NCBI GenBank assembly: GCA_963784645.1 | Contig: CAWARY010000011.1 | Span: 248,001 to 312,000, forward strand | Direction of reading: 5' to 3' | DNA from: JBBRVW01 sp963784645 | Lineage (GTDB): Bacteria; Actinomycetota; Actinomycetes; JACCUZ01 | DNA: 64,000 bases | In this document: positions 16,776 through 25,684 of the stretch, one piece after another | How positions within the stretch are numbered: position 1 is the first letter of the stretch | Layout of the letters: each line of letters starts with the position of its first letter | Notes under the pieces: model-generated | Seen by the model: the letters and a program-made list of their open reading frames with translations, nothing else | What the model was told of the DNA's origin: nothing | Databases searched by the model: none | Position numbers and translations under genes: made by a program

Positions 16776-19216
16776 CGGTCACCGCCGGAACCGGCGCCGA
16801 GGTCACCAAGCGCGACGACCTGGTCGGGGTCACCATCGACGGCTTCGAGCTCCGCGTACCCAAGGGCACGCTCGTGATCCGCGCCGCCGAGCTCATCGGT
16901 ATCCAGGTGCCGCGCTTCTGTGACCACCCGCTGCTCGACCCGGTCGGTGCGTGCCGCCAGTGCCTCGTCGAGGTGCAGGGCCAGCCGAAGCCGCTGGCGT
17001 CCTGCACGACCACGGTGACCGACGGCATGGTCGTCAAGACCCAGCTCACCTCGCCGGTCGCCGACAAGGCGCAGCAGGGCGTCATGGAGATGCTGCTCAT
17101 CAACCACCCGCTCGACTGCCCGGTCTGCGACAAGGGTGGTGAGTGCCCGCTGCAGAACCAGGCGATGAGCAACGGCCGCGCGGAGTCGCGCTTCGAGGGC
17201 GTGAAGCGCACCTTCCCGAAGCCGATCAACATCTCGTCACAGGTGCTGCTCGACCGGGAGCGCTGCGTCCTGTGCGCCCGCTGCACCCGGTTCTCGCAGC
17301 AGGTGGCCGGCGACCCGTTCATCGAGATGCTCGAGCGGGGTGCCCTGCAGCAGGTCGGCATCTACGAGGCCGAGCCCTTCCAGTCGTACTTCTCCGGCAA
17401 CACCGTGCAGATCTGCCCGGTCGGCGCGCTCACGGGGGCCGCCTACCGGTTCCGCTCGCGGCCGTTCGACCTCGTGTCGTCGCCGGGCGTCTGCGAGCAC
17501 TGCGCGTCCGGCTGCGCGATCCGCACCGACCACCGTCGCGGCAAGGTGTTGCGCCGGCTGGCCGGCGACGACCCTGCGGTCAACGAGGAGTGGAACTGCG
17601 ACAAGGGCCGCTGGGCGTTCCAGTACGCCACGGCGCAGGACCGTCTCACGACGCCGCTGGTCCGGGACGAGGACGGCACCCTGGTGCCGGCCTCCTGGTC
17701 CGAGGCACTGGACGTCGCGGCCCGCGGCCTGGCCGCGGCGCGGGGAGCGACCGGCGTGCTGGTCGGCGGCCGCTCGACAGTCGAGGACGCCTACGCCTAC
17801 GCCAAGCTGGCGCGCGTCGCCCTGGGCACCCACGACGTCGACTTCCGGGCCCGCCCGCACTCGGTCGAGGAGGCCTCGTTCCTTGCGGCGCACGTCGCGG
17901 GCTACGGGCTGGGTGTCACCTACGACGACCTGGAGAAGGCCTCGACGGTGCTGCTCGTCGGGCTGGAGCCCGAGGACGAGTCGCCGATCCTCTTCCTCCG
18001 GCTGCGCAAGGCGGCCCGCAAGGGTCTCAAGGTCTTCTCGGTCGCCCCGCTGGCGAGCCGCGGCCTGGAGAAGCTCGCCGGCACCCTGCTGGCCGCTGTC
18101 CCCGGGTCCGAGGCCGGGGTGCTCGACGCCCTCCGGCGCGGCGACGACGACGTCCGTGACGCGGCCGCCGCGCTGGGAGCCGACGGCGCCGTGATCCTCG
18201 TCGGTGAGCGGATGGCCGGGGTCCCCGGCGCCCTGTCGGCGGTGGCCGCGCTGGCCGACGCCACCAGCTCGGGTCTCGAGTGGGTCCCGCGCCGCGCCGG
18301 CGAGCGGGGCGCCATCGAGGCAGGCGCCGTCCCGAACCTGCTGCCCGGTGGCCGGCCGGTCTCCGACCCGGCCGCCCGCGTCGATGTCGCCACCGCCTGG
18401 GGGGTCGACCACCTCGTCGAGGGGGAGGGCCGCGACACCTCGGGCATCCTCGCCGCCGTGCACACCGGCGAGGTGCGCGCGCTGCTCGTCGGCGGCGTCG
18501 ACCCGCATGACCTGCCCGACCCGCTCGCCGCGGTCGCGGCGATCGACGCGGCGCCGTTCGTCGTCAGTCTCGAGCAGCGCGCGTCCGAGGTCACCGAACG
18601 CGCCGACGTCGTGCTGCCCGTCGCCGCTGCCGTGGAGAAGTCCGGGACCTTCGTCGACTGGGAGGGCCGGTTCCGCCCCTTCGACGCGGTCCTGCGCGGC
18701 ACCAACGCGATGCCGGACGTGCGGGTGCTGCACGTGCTGGCCGAGGCCATGGGTGTCGACCTCGGCCTCCCCGACGTCGAGGCCGCCCGCCGCGAGCTCG
18801 AGGAGGTCGGGCTCTGGGACGGCGACCGCCCGGCGTTCTCCGCAGTCGCCGCCGCCACGCCACCGCCACTCGGCGACGGTGAGGCCGTCCTCGCGACCTG
18901 GTCGCAGCTGCTCGACGCCGGCCGGCTGCAGGACGACGAGCCCTACCTCGCCGGCACCGCGCGCAGCGCCGTGGCCCGGGTGTCGGCCGCCACCGCGGCC
19001 GGGCTCGGCGTCACCGACGGCGACGCGGTCACGGTGTCCACGGCACAGGGCGCCGTGACGGCGCCGGCGCTGGTCACCGAGATGCCCGACAGTGTGGTGT
19101 GGCTGCCCACGAACTCCGCCGGACTGCCGCTCCGCAGCGCACTGCGCGCCGGGCACGGCGCGGTCGTCGGCCTCGCCAAGGCCGCCGGGCCGATCGAGCC
19201 GGGAGGCACCGAATGA
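16772..19216 (+). CDS. nuoG: Complex I subunit NuoG
   Basis: 814-residue Fe-S subunit. The N-terminal ferredoxin domain has DPVGACRQCLVEV, followed by the His-Cys segment HPLDCPVCDKGGECPLQ. The [4Fe-4S] ligands are in ERCVLCARCTRFS and QICPVGALTG. A further molybdopterin-family-type site, CEHCASGCAIRTDHR with Cys in NEEWNCDKGRW, would hold cluster N7. The long C-terminal part is a degenerate molybdopterin oxidoreductase domain. ATGA overlaps at both ends. Confidence 0.96.
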   Translation: MTVTAGTGAEVTKRDDLVGVTIDGFELRVPKGTLVIRAAELIGIQVPRFCDHPLLDPVGACRQCLVEVQGQPKPLASCTTTVTDGMVVKTQLTSPVADKAQQGVMEMLLINHPLDCPVCDKGGECPLQNQAMSNGRAESRFEGVKRTFPKPINISSQVLLDRERCVLCARCTRFSQQVAGDPFIEMLERGALQQVGIYEAEPFQSYFSGNTVQICPVGALTGAAYRFRSRPFDLVSSPGVCEHCASGCAIRTDHRRGKVLRRLAGDDPAVNEEWNCDKGRWAFQYATAQDRLTTPLVRDEDGTLVPASWSEALDVAARGLAAARGATGVLVGGRSTVEDAYAYAKLARVALGTHDVDFRARPHSVEEASFLAAHVAGYGLGVTYDDLEKASTVLLVGLEPEDESPILFLRLRKAARKGLKVFSVAPLASRGLEKLAGTLLAAVPGSEAGVLDALRRGDDDVRDAAAALGADGAVILVGERMAGVPGALSAVAALADATSSGLEWVPRRAGERGAIEAGAVPNLLPGGRPVSDPAARVDVATAWGVDHLVEGEGRDTSGILAAVHTGEVRALLVGGVDPHDLPDPLAAVAAIDAAPFVVSLEQRASEVTERADVVLPVAAAVEKSGTFVDWEGRFRPFDAVLRGTNAMPDVRVLHVLAEAMGVDLGLPDVEAARRELEEVGLWDGDRPAFSAVAAATPPPLGDGEAVLATWSQLLDAGRLQDDEPYLAGTARSAVARVSAATAAGLGVTDGDAVTVSTAQGAVTAPALVTEMPDSVVWLPTNSAGLPLRSALRAGHGAVVGLAKAAGPIEPGGTE

Positions 19217-20547
19217 CAGCGGCGGCCGTTCTGGCCTCGCCCGAGGTACCGGGCTTCGGCACCGACCCGTGGTGGCTGGTGCTGGGCAAGGCGCTGGTCG
19301 TCTTCGTCTTCCTCGTCCTGATGACGCTCTTCTCGATCTGGTGGGAGCGGCGCGTCGTAGCCCGGATGCAGCAGCGGATCGGCCCCAACCGCGTCGGCCC
19401 GCAGGGCCTGCTGCAGTCGCTCGCCGACGGCATCAAGCTGGCCCTCAAGGAGGACATCATCCCGAAGGCCGCCGACAAGGTGGTCTTCGTCCTTGCGCCC
19501 ATCATCTCGACGACGCCGGCCTTCCTCGCGTTCGCGGTCATGCCGTTCGGGCCCGAGGTGTCGATCGGCGGGCACCGCACCAACCTGCAGCTCACCGACC
19601 TGCCCGTCGCGGTGCTCTACATCCTGGCCGTCGCATCGGTCGGCATCTACGGCATCGTCCTGGCCGGCTGGTCCAGCGGATCGACGTACCCGCTGCTCGG
19701 CGGGCTCCGCTCGTCGGCCCAGATGATCTCCTACGAGGTCGCGATGGGCCTCTCGTTCGTCGGCGTCTTCCTCTACGCGGGCTCGATGTCCACGTCGGAG
19801 ATCGTGGCCGCGCAGGGCGACTACTGGTACGCCGTGCTGCTGTTCCCCTCGTTCGTCATCTACGTCATCTCGATGGTGGGCGAGACCAACCGGGCACCCT
19901 TCGACCTGCCGGAGGCCGAGGGCGAGCTCGTCGGTGGCTTCCACACCGAGTACTCCTCGCTCAAGTTCGCGCTGTTCTTCCTGGCCGAGTACGTCAACAT
20001 GGTCACCGTCTCCGCCCTGGCGACGACGCTGTTCCTCGGCGGCTGGCGGGCCCCGTGGCCGCTGTCGATCTGGGACGGCGCCAACCAGAACTGGTGGCCG
20101 ATGCTCTGGTTCGTCGCCAAGGTCCTGCTGTTCATCTTCTTCTTCATCTGGCTGCGCGGCACCCTGCCTCGGCTGCGCTACGACCAGTTCATGCGGCTGG
20201 GCTGGAAGGTACTCATCCCGGTCGCGATCGGCTGGTTGGTCATGGTCGCCACCGTCCGTGCCCTCAACGCCGAGTACACGTTCGACACCAGGCAGGTCCT
20301 GCTCTACGGGAGCGCGGTCGCTGTCGTGTTCCTCCTCCTCACCTTCGCCTGGGACTGGGTCGCGTCGCGCAACGAGCAGGCCGAGGCGCCCACGATCGAG
20401 GCGGAGTGGGACCCGATGGCGGGGGGCCACCCGGTGCCGCCGATGCCGGGGCAGCAGCTGCCGGCGCTGACGGCGGTCGGTGCGGTCGAGCCCGACCGCG
20501 GCCACGCGGCCGACGCGGGCACCACGGACGGGAAGGACGAGCAGTGA
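19213..20547 (+). CDS. nuoH: Complex I subunit NuoH
   Basis: 444-residue membrane subunit that anchors the quinone channel. It has about eight transmembrane helices with RRVVARMQQRIGPNRVGPQG, the ETNRAPFDLPEAEGELVGGFHTEYSS loop and RGTLPRLRYDQFMRLGWK. The last ~60 residues form a hydrophilic Pro/Gly-rich tail not needed for the fold; the NuoH2 paralogue later in the window (322 residues) lacks it. Confidence 0.97.
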   Translation: MTAAAVLASPEVPGFGTDPWWLVLGKALVVFVFLVLMTLFSIWWERRVVARMQQRIGPNRVGPQGLLQSLADGIKLALKEDIIPKAADKVVFVLAPIISTTPAFLAFAVMPFGPEVSIGGHRTNLQLTDLPVAVLYILAVASVGIYGIVLAGWSSGSTYPLLGGLRSSAQMISYEVAMGLSFVGVFLYAGSMSTSEIVAAQGDYWYAVLLFPSFVIYVISMVGETNRAPFDLPEAEGELVGGFHTEYSSLKFALFFLAEYVNMVTVSALATTLFLGGWRAPWPLSIWDGANQNWWPMLWFVAKVLLFIFFFIWLRGTLPRLRYDQFMRLGWKVLIPVAIGWLVMVATVRALNAEYTFDTRQVLLYGSAVAVVFLLLTFAWDWVASRNEQAEAPTIEAEWDPMAGGHPVPPMPGQQLPALTAVGAVEPDRGHAADAGTTDGKDEQ

Positions 20548-21110
20548 CCGACCTGCTGACCCAGCTCAAGGGATTCGGCGTCACCTTCGGCACGATGTTC
20601 AAGAAGGTCGTCACCGAGCAGTACCCCGACGAGAAGAAGCCGACCGAGCCAAGGTTCCACGGCCGGCACGTCCTCAACCGGCACCCCGACGGCCTGGAGA
20701 GGTGCATCGGCTGCGAGCTGTGCGCATGGGCCTGCCCGGCCGACGCCATCTACGTCGAGGGCGCCGACAACACCGAGGGCGAGCGCTTCTCGCCCGGCGA
20801 GCGCTACGGCCGCGTCTACCAGATCAACTACCTGCGCTGCATCTTCTGCGGCCTGTGCATCGAGGCCTGCCCGACGCGCGCCCTGACCATGAGCAACGAG
20901 TACGAGCTCGCTGACGACAGCCGCGCCAAGCTGATCTACGAGAAGCAGGACCTGCTGGCCCCGATGCTCGCCGGCATGGTGCCCGCCCCGCACCCGATGG
21001 TCGAGGGCACCGACGACACGGACTACTACCAGGGCAAGGTCACTCGCGGCACGGCAGCGCAGGAGCGCTACGTCGCGGCCCGCACGGTCGAGCGGGGAGA
21101 CGACGCATGA
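20544..21110 (+). CDS. nuoI: Complex I subunit NuoI
   Basis: 188-residue ferredoxin-like subunit carrying two [4Fe-4S] clusters. Ligand motifs are CIGCELCAWACPADAI and CIFCGLCIEACPTRAL. A C-terminal extension of about 55 residues is charged. GTG start overlapping the nuoH stop. Confidence 0.97.
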   Translation: MTDLLTQLKGFGVTFGTMFKKVVTEQYPDEKKPTEPRFHGRHVLNRHPDGLERCIGCELCAWACPADAIYVEGADNTEGERFSPGERYGRVYQINYLRCIFCGLCIEACPTRALTMSNEYELADDSRAKLIYEKQDLLAPMLAGMVPAPHPMVEGTDDTDYYQGKVTRGTAAQERYVAARTVERGDDA

Positions 21111-21901
21111 CCGCGTCCGGGCAGCTGCTCGCTGCTGCGACGGATACGGGCACAGGTGAGGCCGTGACGTTCTGGATCCTGGGGCCGATCGCGGTCCTCG
21201 CGGCCGTCGGCGTCCTCTTCTCCCGCAAGGCGGTGCACTCGGCTCTGCTCCTCGCGGCGACGATGCTCTCGCTGGCAGTGCTCTATCTCGCGCAGGACGC
21301 CCCCTTCCTCGGCGTCGTGCAGGTCGTCGTCTACACCGGCGCCGTGATGATGCTGTTCCTGTTCGTCCTCATGCTGGTGGGCGTCGACTCCGCCGACTCG
21401 CTGGTCGAGACCCTGCGCGGTCAGCGGATCTCAGCCTTGGTCGCGGCCGTGGGCTTCGGCGGCCTGCTGATCTTCGGGCTCGGCGACGCGACGGTCACCA
21501 ACGCCGGTCTGGCCGGGCCCAACCAGGACGGCAACGTCCAGGGGCTGGCGAACCTCATCTTCAGCCGCTACGTCTTCGTCTTCGAGGTGACCAGCGCGCT
21601 GCTCATCGTCGCGGCCATGGGGGCGATGGTCCTCGCGCACCGTGAGCGGCACGAGGCGCGGGAGACCCAGCGCGACCGTTCGCTGGCCAGGTTCCGTCCA
21701 GGTGCCTACGGCGCTCCGCTGCCCGGCCCGGGTGTCTACGCGCGGCACAACGCGGTCGACACGCCGGCGCTGCTGCCCGACGGGTCGCCCGCGCAGATCT
21801 CCCTGTCGCCGGTCCTCGTCGCGCGGGGTGACGTCCGCGGTGTCCCCGACTCCGGCCACGACGCCGTCCTCGCGCGCGACGACGAGGAGGACGACGCATG
21901 A
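21107..21901 (+). CDS. nuoJ: Complex I subunit NuoJ
   Basis: 264-residue membrane subunit with five transmembrane helices, including the conserved LGVVQVVVYTGAVMMLFLFVLML segment. The C-terminal ~85 residues are hydrophilic, as often in actinobacterial NuoJ. ATGA overlaps with nuoI and nuoK. Confidence 0.95.
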   Translation: MTASGQLLAAATDTGTGEAVTFWILGPIAVLAAVGVLFSRKAVHSALLLAATMLSLAVLYLAQDAPFLGVVQVVVYTGAVMMLFLFVLMLVGVDSADSLVETLRGQRISALVAAVGFGGLLIFGLGDATVTNAGLAGPNQDGNVQGLANLIFSRYVFVFEVTSALLIVAAMGAMVLAHRERHEARETQRDRSLARFRPGAYGAPLPGPGVYARHNAVDTPALLPDGSPAQISLSPVLVARGDVRGVPDSGHDAVLARDDEEDDA

Positions 21902-22197
21902 ACCCGATGAACTACGTCTACCTCTCGGCGTTGCTGTTCTCCATCGGCGCCGCCGGGGTGCTGCTCCGGCGGAACGCGATCGTCGTCTTCATGTGCATCG
22001 AGCTGATGCTCAACGCGACCAACCTGGCCTTCGTCACCTTCGCCCGGATGCAGGGCAACCTCGACGGCCAGGTGATCGCGTTCTTCGTGATGGTGGTCGC
22101 CGCGGCCGAGGTCGTGGTCGGCCTCGCCATCATCGTGACGATCTTCCGGTCCCGCCGGTCGGCCTCGGTCGACGGCGCCAACCTGCTGAAGTACTGA
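21898..22197 (+). CDS. nuoK: Complex I subunit NuoK
   Basis: 99-residue subunit with three transmembrane helices. The conserved membrane glutamates that take part in proton translocation are present in CIELMLNATNLAF and AAAEVVVGLAI. Confidence 0.96.
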   Translation: MNPMNYVYLSALLFSIGAAGVLLRRNAIVVFMCIELMLNATNLAFVTFARMQGNLDGQVIAFFVMVVAAAEVVVGLAIIVTIFRSRRSASVDGANLLKY

Positions 22198-22207
22198 GGC
22201 CACCTAC

Positions 22208-24127
22208 ATGTCGACGCAATCCATGACGACCGAGTCCGCCACCGGCGCGCTCTCGCTGGCGTGGCTGCTGGTCGCCCTGCCGCTGCTCGGCGCCGCGGTG
22301 CTGCTGCTCGGTGGCCGCCGTACCGACAAGTGGGGACACCTGCTCGGGACGGCGATGCCGGCGCTGGCGTTCGTCGTCGGCCTGGTGCAGTACCTCGCGC
22401 TGCTCGGGCGTGACGCCGAGCAGCGCTCGGTCAGCCAGCACCTCTTCAGCTGGATCCCGGCCGGGACCTTCCAGGTCGACGTGGGCCTGCGCGTCGACCC
22501 GCTGTCGATGTGCTTCGTGCTGTTGATCACCTTCGTCGGCACGCTGATCCACGTGTACTCGATCGGGTACATGGAGCACGACCACGACCGCCGCCGCTTC
22601 TTCGGCTACCTCAACCTGTTCGTCGCGGCGATGCTGCTGCTGGTCCTGGCCGACAGCTACCTCGTGCTCTACGTCGGCTGGGAGGGCGTCGGTCTCGCGT
22701 CGTACCTCTTGATCGGGTTCTGGAACTTCAACGCGTCCTACGCCGCGGCCGCCAAGAAGGCGTTCGTTGCGAACCGGGTCGGCGACTTCGGGCTCTCCGT
22801 CGCGATCATGATCATGTTCGCGCAGTTCGGCGGCGTGAGCTTCGAGCAGGTGTTCGCGGCCGCCGACGGCGCCAGCGAGGGAACCTTGACCGCTCTCGGG
22901 TTGATGCTGCTCCTCGCGGCGTGCGGCAAGTCGGCACAGTTCCCGCTGCAGTCCTGGCTCGGCGACGCCATGGCCGGCCCCACGCCGGTGTCGGCGCTGA
23001 TCCACGCCGCGACGATGGTCACCGCCGGCGTCTATCTCGTCGTGCGGTCGGCGCCGATCTTCGAAGGGGCCCCGAACGCCCAGCTGGTCGTCGTCATCGT
23101 CGGTGCGGTGACGCTGCTGTTCGGTGCGGTGATCGGCTGCGCCAAGGACGACATCAAGAAGGCGCTCGCTGCCTCGACCATGAGCCAGATCGGCTACATG
23201 ATGCTGGCCGCCGGGCTCGGCCCGGTCGGGTACGCGTTCGCGATCTTCCACCTGCTCACCCACGGCTTCTTCAAGGCCGGGATGTTCCTGGGCGCCGGCT
23301 CGGTCATGCACGGCATGAACGACCAGGTCGACATGCGCCGCTTCGGCGGCCTGTCGTCCGTCATGAAGGTCACCTGGATCACGTTCGGTCTCGGCTGGCT
23401 GGCGATCATCGGGTTCCCCGGCCTGTCCGGGTTCTGGAGCAAGGACAAGATCATCGAGGCGGCGTTCATCGGAGACGGCTGGCGGCCCTGGGTGTTCGGG
23501 CTGGCCGCGTTGATCGGCGCCGGCATCACGGCGTTCTACATGACCCGGCTGTTCCTGCTCACCTTCCACGGCGAGCGCCGCTGGACCGACGACGTGCACC
23601 CGCACGAGTCGCCGCTGGTGATGACGATCCCCCTGATGGTGCTCGCGGTCGGCTCGGCGCTGCTCGGCCTGCTGCTCGGCCCCACCGGTGCCATCCAGCA
23701 CTGGCTGGAACCGGTGGTGGGGGAGCACGCCGAGGAGAGCCCGGTGCTCGCCGTCCCGGTCCTGACCACCCTGACGGTCCTGCTGGTGCTCGCCGGCGCC
23801 GGACTCGCGTGGTCGATGTACCTGCGCAGCCGGGTGCCGGTCACCGCCCCGGTGGGCTCGGTTCTCACCCGGGCGGCGCGCAAGGACCTCTACCAGGACA
23901 CGGTCAACGAGGCCGTCCTCATGCGGCCCGGCCAGTACCTCACGCGGTCGCTGGTGTTCGTCGACAACCGCGGGGTCGACGGTGCCGTCAACGGCCTGGC
24001 CGCCCTGATCGGTGGCACCTCCGGCCGGCTGCGCCGTCTGCAGACCGGCTTCGTCCGCTCGTACGCCCTGTCGATGTTCGCAGGCGCCGCCGTCCTGGTC
24101 GGCGCCATGCTGCTGGTGAGGCTCTGA
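22208..24127 (+). CDS. nuoL: Complex I antiporter-like subunit NuoL
   Basis: 639-residue proton-pumping subunit of the Mrp/antiporter family. It has about 14-16 transmembrane helices and the key motifs YVGWEGVGLASYLLIGFW, QFPLQSWLGDAMAGPTPVSALIHAATMVTAGVYL and GCAKDDIKKALAASTMSQIGYM. It starts 10 bp after nuoK. Confidence 0.97.
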   Translation: MSTQSMTTESATGALSLAWLLVALPLLGAAVLLLGGRRTDKWGHLLGTAMPALAFVVGLVQYLALLGRDAEQRSVSQHLFSWIPAGTFQVDVGLRVDPLSMCFVLLITFVGTLIHVYSIGYMEHDHDRRRFFGYLNLFVAAMLLLVLADSYLVLYVGWEGVGLASYLLIGFWNFNASYAAAAKKAFVANRVGDFGLSVAIMIMFAQFGGVSFEQVFAAADGASEGTLTALGLMLLLAACGKSAQFPLQSWLGDAMAGPTPVSALIHAATMVTAGVYLVVRSAPIFEGAPNAQLVVVIVGAVTLLFGAVIGCAKDDIKKALAASTMSQIGYMMLAAGLGPVGYAFAIFHLLTHGFFKAGMFLGAGSVMHGMNDQVDMRRFGGLSSVMKVTWITFGLGWLAIIGFPGLSGFWSKDKIIEAAFIGDGWRPWVFGLAALIGAGITAFYMTRLFLLTFHGERRWTDDVHPHESPLVMTIPLMVLAVGSALLGLLLGPTGAIQHWLEPVVGEHAEESPVLAVPVLTTLTVLLVLAGAGLAWSMYLRSRVPVTAPVGSVLTRAARKDLYQDTVNEAVLMRPGQYLTRSLVFVDNRGVDGAVNGLAALIGGTSGRLRRLQTGFVRSYALSMFAGAAVLVGAMLLVRL

Positions 24128-24130
24128 CTG

Positions 24131-25684
24131 ATGGACTTCCCCTGGCTCACCACGCTCGCCGCGGTCCCGCTCGTCGGTGCCGCCGTCGTCGCCGCGCTGC
24201 CGTCCGGGCGTGAGCTGCTCGCGAAGCAGGCCGCCTTCGTCATCTCGCTCGTCCCGCTCGCCATGACCATCGTCCTGGCGCTGAAGTTCGAGCCGGACAG
24301 CAAGCAGATGTTCCAGTTCGCCGAGGTCCACGAGTGGATCCCGCAGTTCGGCGTGAGCTACGCGGTCGGCGTCGACGGCATCGCGCTGGTACTCATCGCG
24401 ATGGCCACGGTGCTGACGCCGGTCTGCATCCTCGCGTCCTGGCACGACGTCGACGACGCCCGCCTCGGCGACCGGGCGCGGAACCCCAAGGGCTACTTCG
24501 CCCTCCTGCTGCTGCTCGAGACGTTCATGATCGGCGTCTTCTCCGCCACGGACGTGTTCTTCTTCTACGTCCTGTTCGAGGCGATGCTGGTCCCGATGTA
24601 CTTCATCATCGGGTCGTACGGCGGCGCGCAGCGGTCGTACGCAGCGGTGAAGTTCCTGCTCTACTCGCTCGCCGGCGGCCTGCTCATGCTCGCTGCGGTG
24701 ATCGGCCTCTACGTCGTGTCCGACGGCGGCTCGAAGGCGTTCCTGTTCGAGAACCTGCTGGGCACAGAGATGGGCACCGGCACCGAGCGGCTCCTGTTCG
24801 CCGGCTTCTTCATCGCCTTCGCCATCAAGGCACCGCTCTGGCCGGTGCACACCTGGCTGCCGGACGCCGCGGCCGAGGCGCCGCCCGGGGGTGCCGTCCT
24901 GCTCGTCGGCGTGCTGGACAAGGTCGGCACCTTCGGCATGATCCGGTTCTGCCTGCCGCTGTTCCCGGACGCCGCGCAGTGGGCCACACCGGTGGTGCTC
25001 ACGCTCGCCGTCATCGGCATCCTCTACGGCGCCCTGCTCGCGATCGGGCAGACTGACATGAAGCGCCTGATCGCCTACACGTCGATCAGCCACTTCGGCT
25101 TCATCGTGCTCGGCATCTTCGCGATGACGACCCAGGGTCAGTCCGGCTCGACCCTGTACATGGTCAACCACGGCTTCTCCACGGCCGCGCTGTTCCTGAT
25201 CGCCGGGTTCCTCATCAGCCGCCGCGGGTCGCGCCTGATCGCCGACTACGGCGGCGTCCAGCGGGTCGCCCCGATGCTCGCCGGCACGTTCCTCGTGGCC
25301 GGCCTGTCCAGCCTCGCGCTGCCGGGCCTGTCCAGCTTCGTGAGCGAGTTCCTCGTCCTGGTCGGGACGTTCACGCGCTACGAGGTGGCGGCGGTGATCG
25401 CCACCGGCGGCATCATCCTGGCCTCGCTGTACATCCTGCTGATGTACCAGCGCACCATGACCGGCGAGCCCAACGAGGGCACGAAGGGCTTCCGCGACCT
25501 CGACGTCCGCGAGGCCTGGGTCGTGGCCCCGCTCATCGCGATCATCATCGCGCTCGGCTTCTTCCCGAAGCCGCTGCTCGACGTCATCAACCCCGCGGTC
25601 GACCGCACCATGCAGCAGGTCGGCGTCACGGACCCGAAGCCCGCAGTGCCGGCGGGCACCCTGAGCGAAGGGAGCGGGGAATGA
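24131..25684 (+). CDS. nuoM: Complex I antiporter-like subunit NuoM
   Basis: 517-residue proton-pumping subunit. The family features are the FYVLFEAMLVPMYFIIG segment with the pumping-site Glu, PVHTWLPDAAAEAPPGGAVLL, and QTDMKRLIAYTSISHFGFI. It begins 3 bp after nuoL and overlaps nuoN by 4 nt. Confidence 0.97.
   Translation: MDFPWLTTLAAVPLVGAAVVAALPSGRELLAKQAAFVISLVPLAMTIVLALKFEPDSKQMFQFAEVHEWIPQFGVSYAVGVDGIALVLIAMATVLTPVCILASWHDVDDARLGDRARNPKGYFALLLLLETFMIGVFSATDVFFFYVLFEAMLVPMYFIIGSYGGAQRSYAAVKFLLYSLAGGLLMLAAVIGLYVVSDGGSKAFLFENLLGTEMGTGTERLLFAGFFIAFAIKAPLWPVHTWLPDAAAEAPPGGAVLLVGVLDKVGTFGMIRFCLPLFPDAAQWATPVVLTLAVIGILYGALLAIGQTDMKRLIAYTSISHFGFIVLGIFAMTTQGQSGSTLYMVNHGFSTAALFLIAGFLISRRGSRLIADYGGVQRVAPMLAGTFLVAGLSSLALPGLSSFVSEFLVLVGTFTRYEVAAVIATGGIILASLYILLMYQRTMTGEPNEGTKGFRDLDVREAWVVAPLIAIIIALGFFPKPLLDVINPAVDRTMQQVGVTDPKPAVPAGTLSEGSGE

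Noticed and set aside
22130..25171. Minus-strand open frame of about 1,000 codons opposite nuoL and nuoM
   Set aside because: It is the antisense of strongly supported nuo genes, is low-complexity (Arg/Glu/Gly/His-rich) and has no domain; long shadow frames are expected at this GC content.
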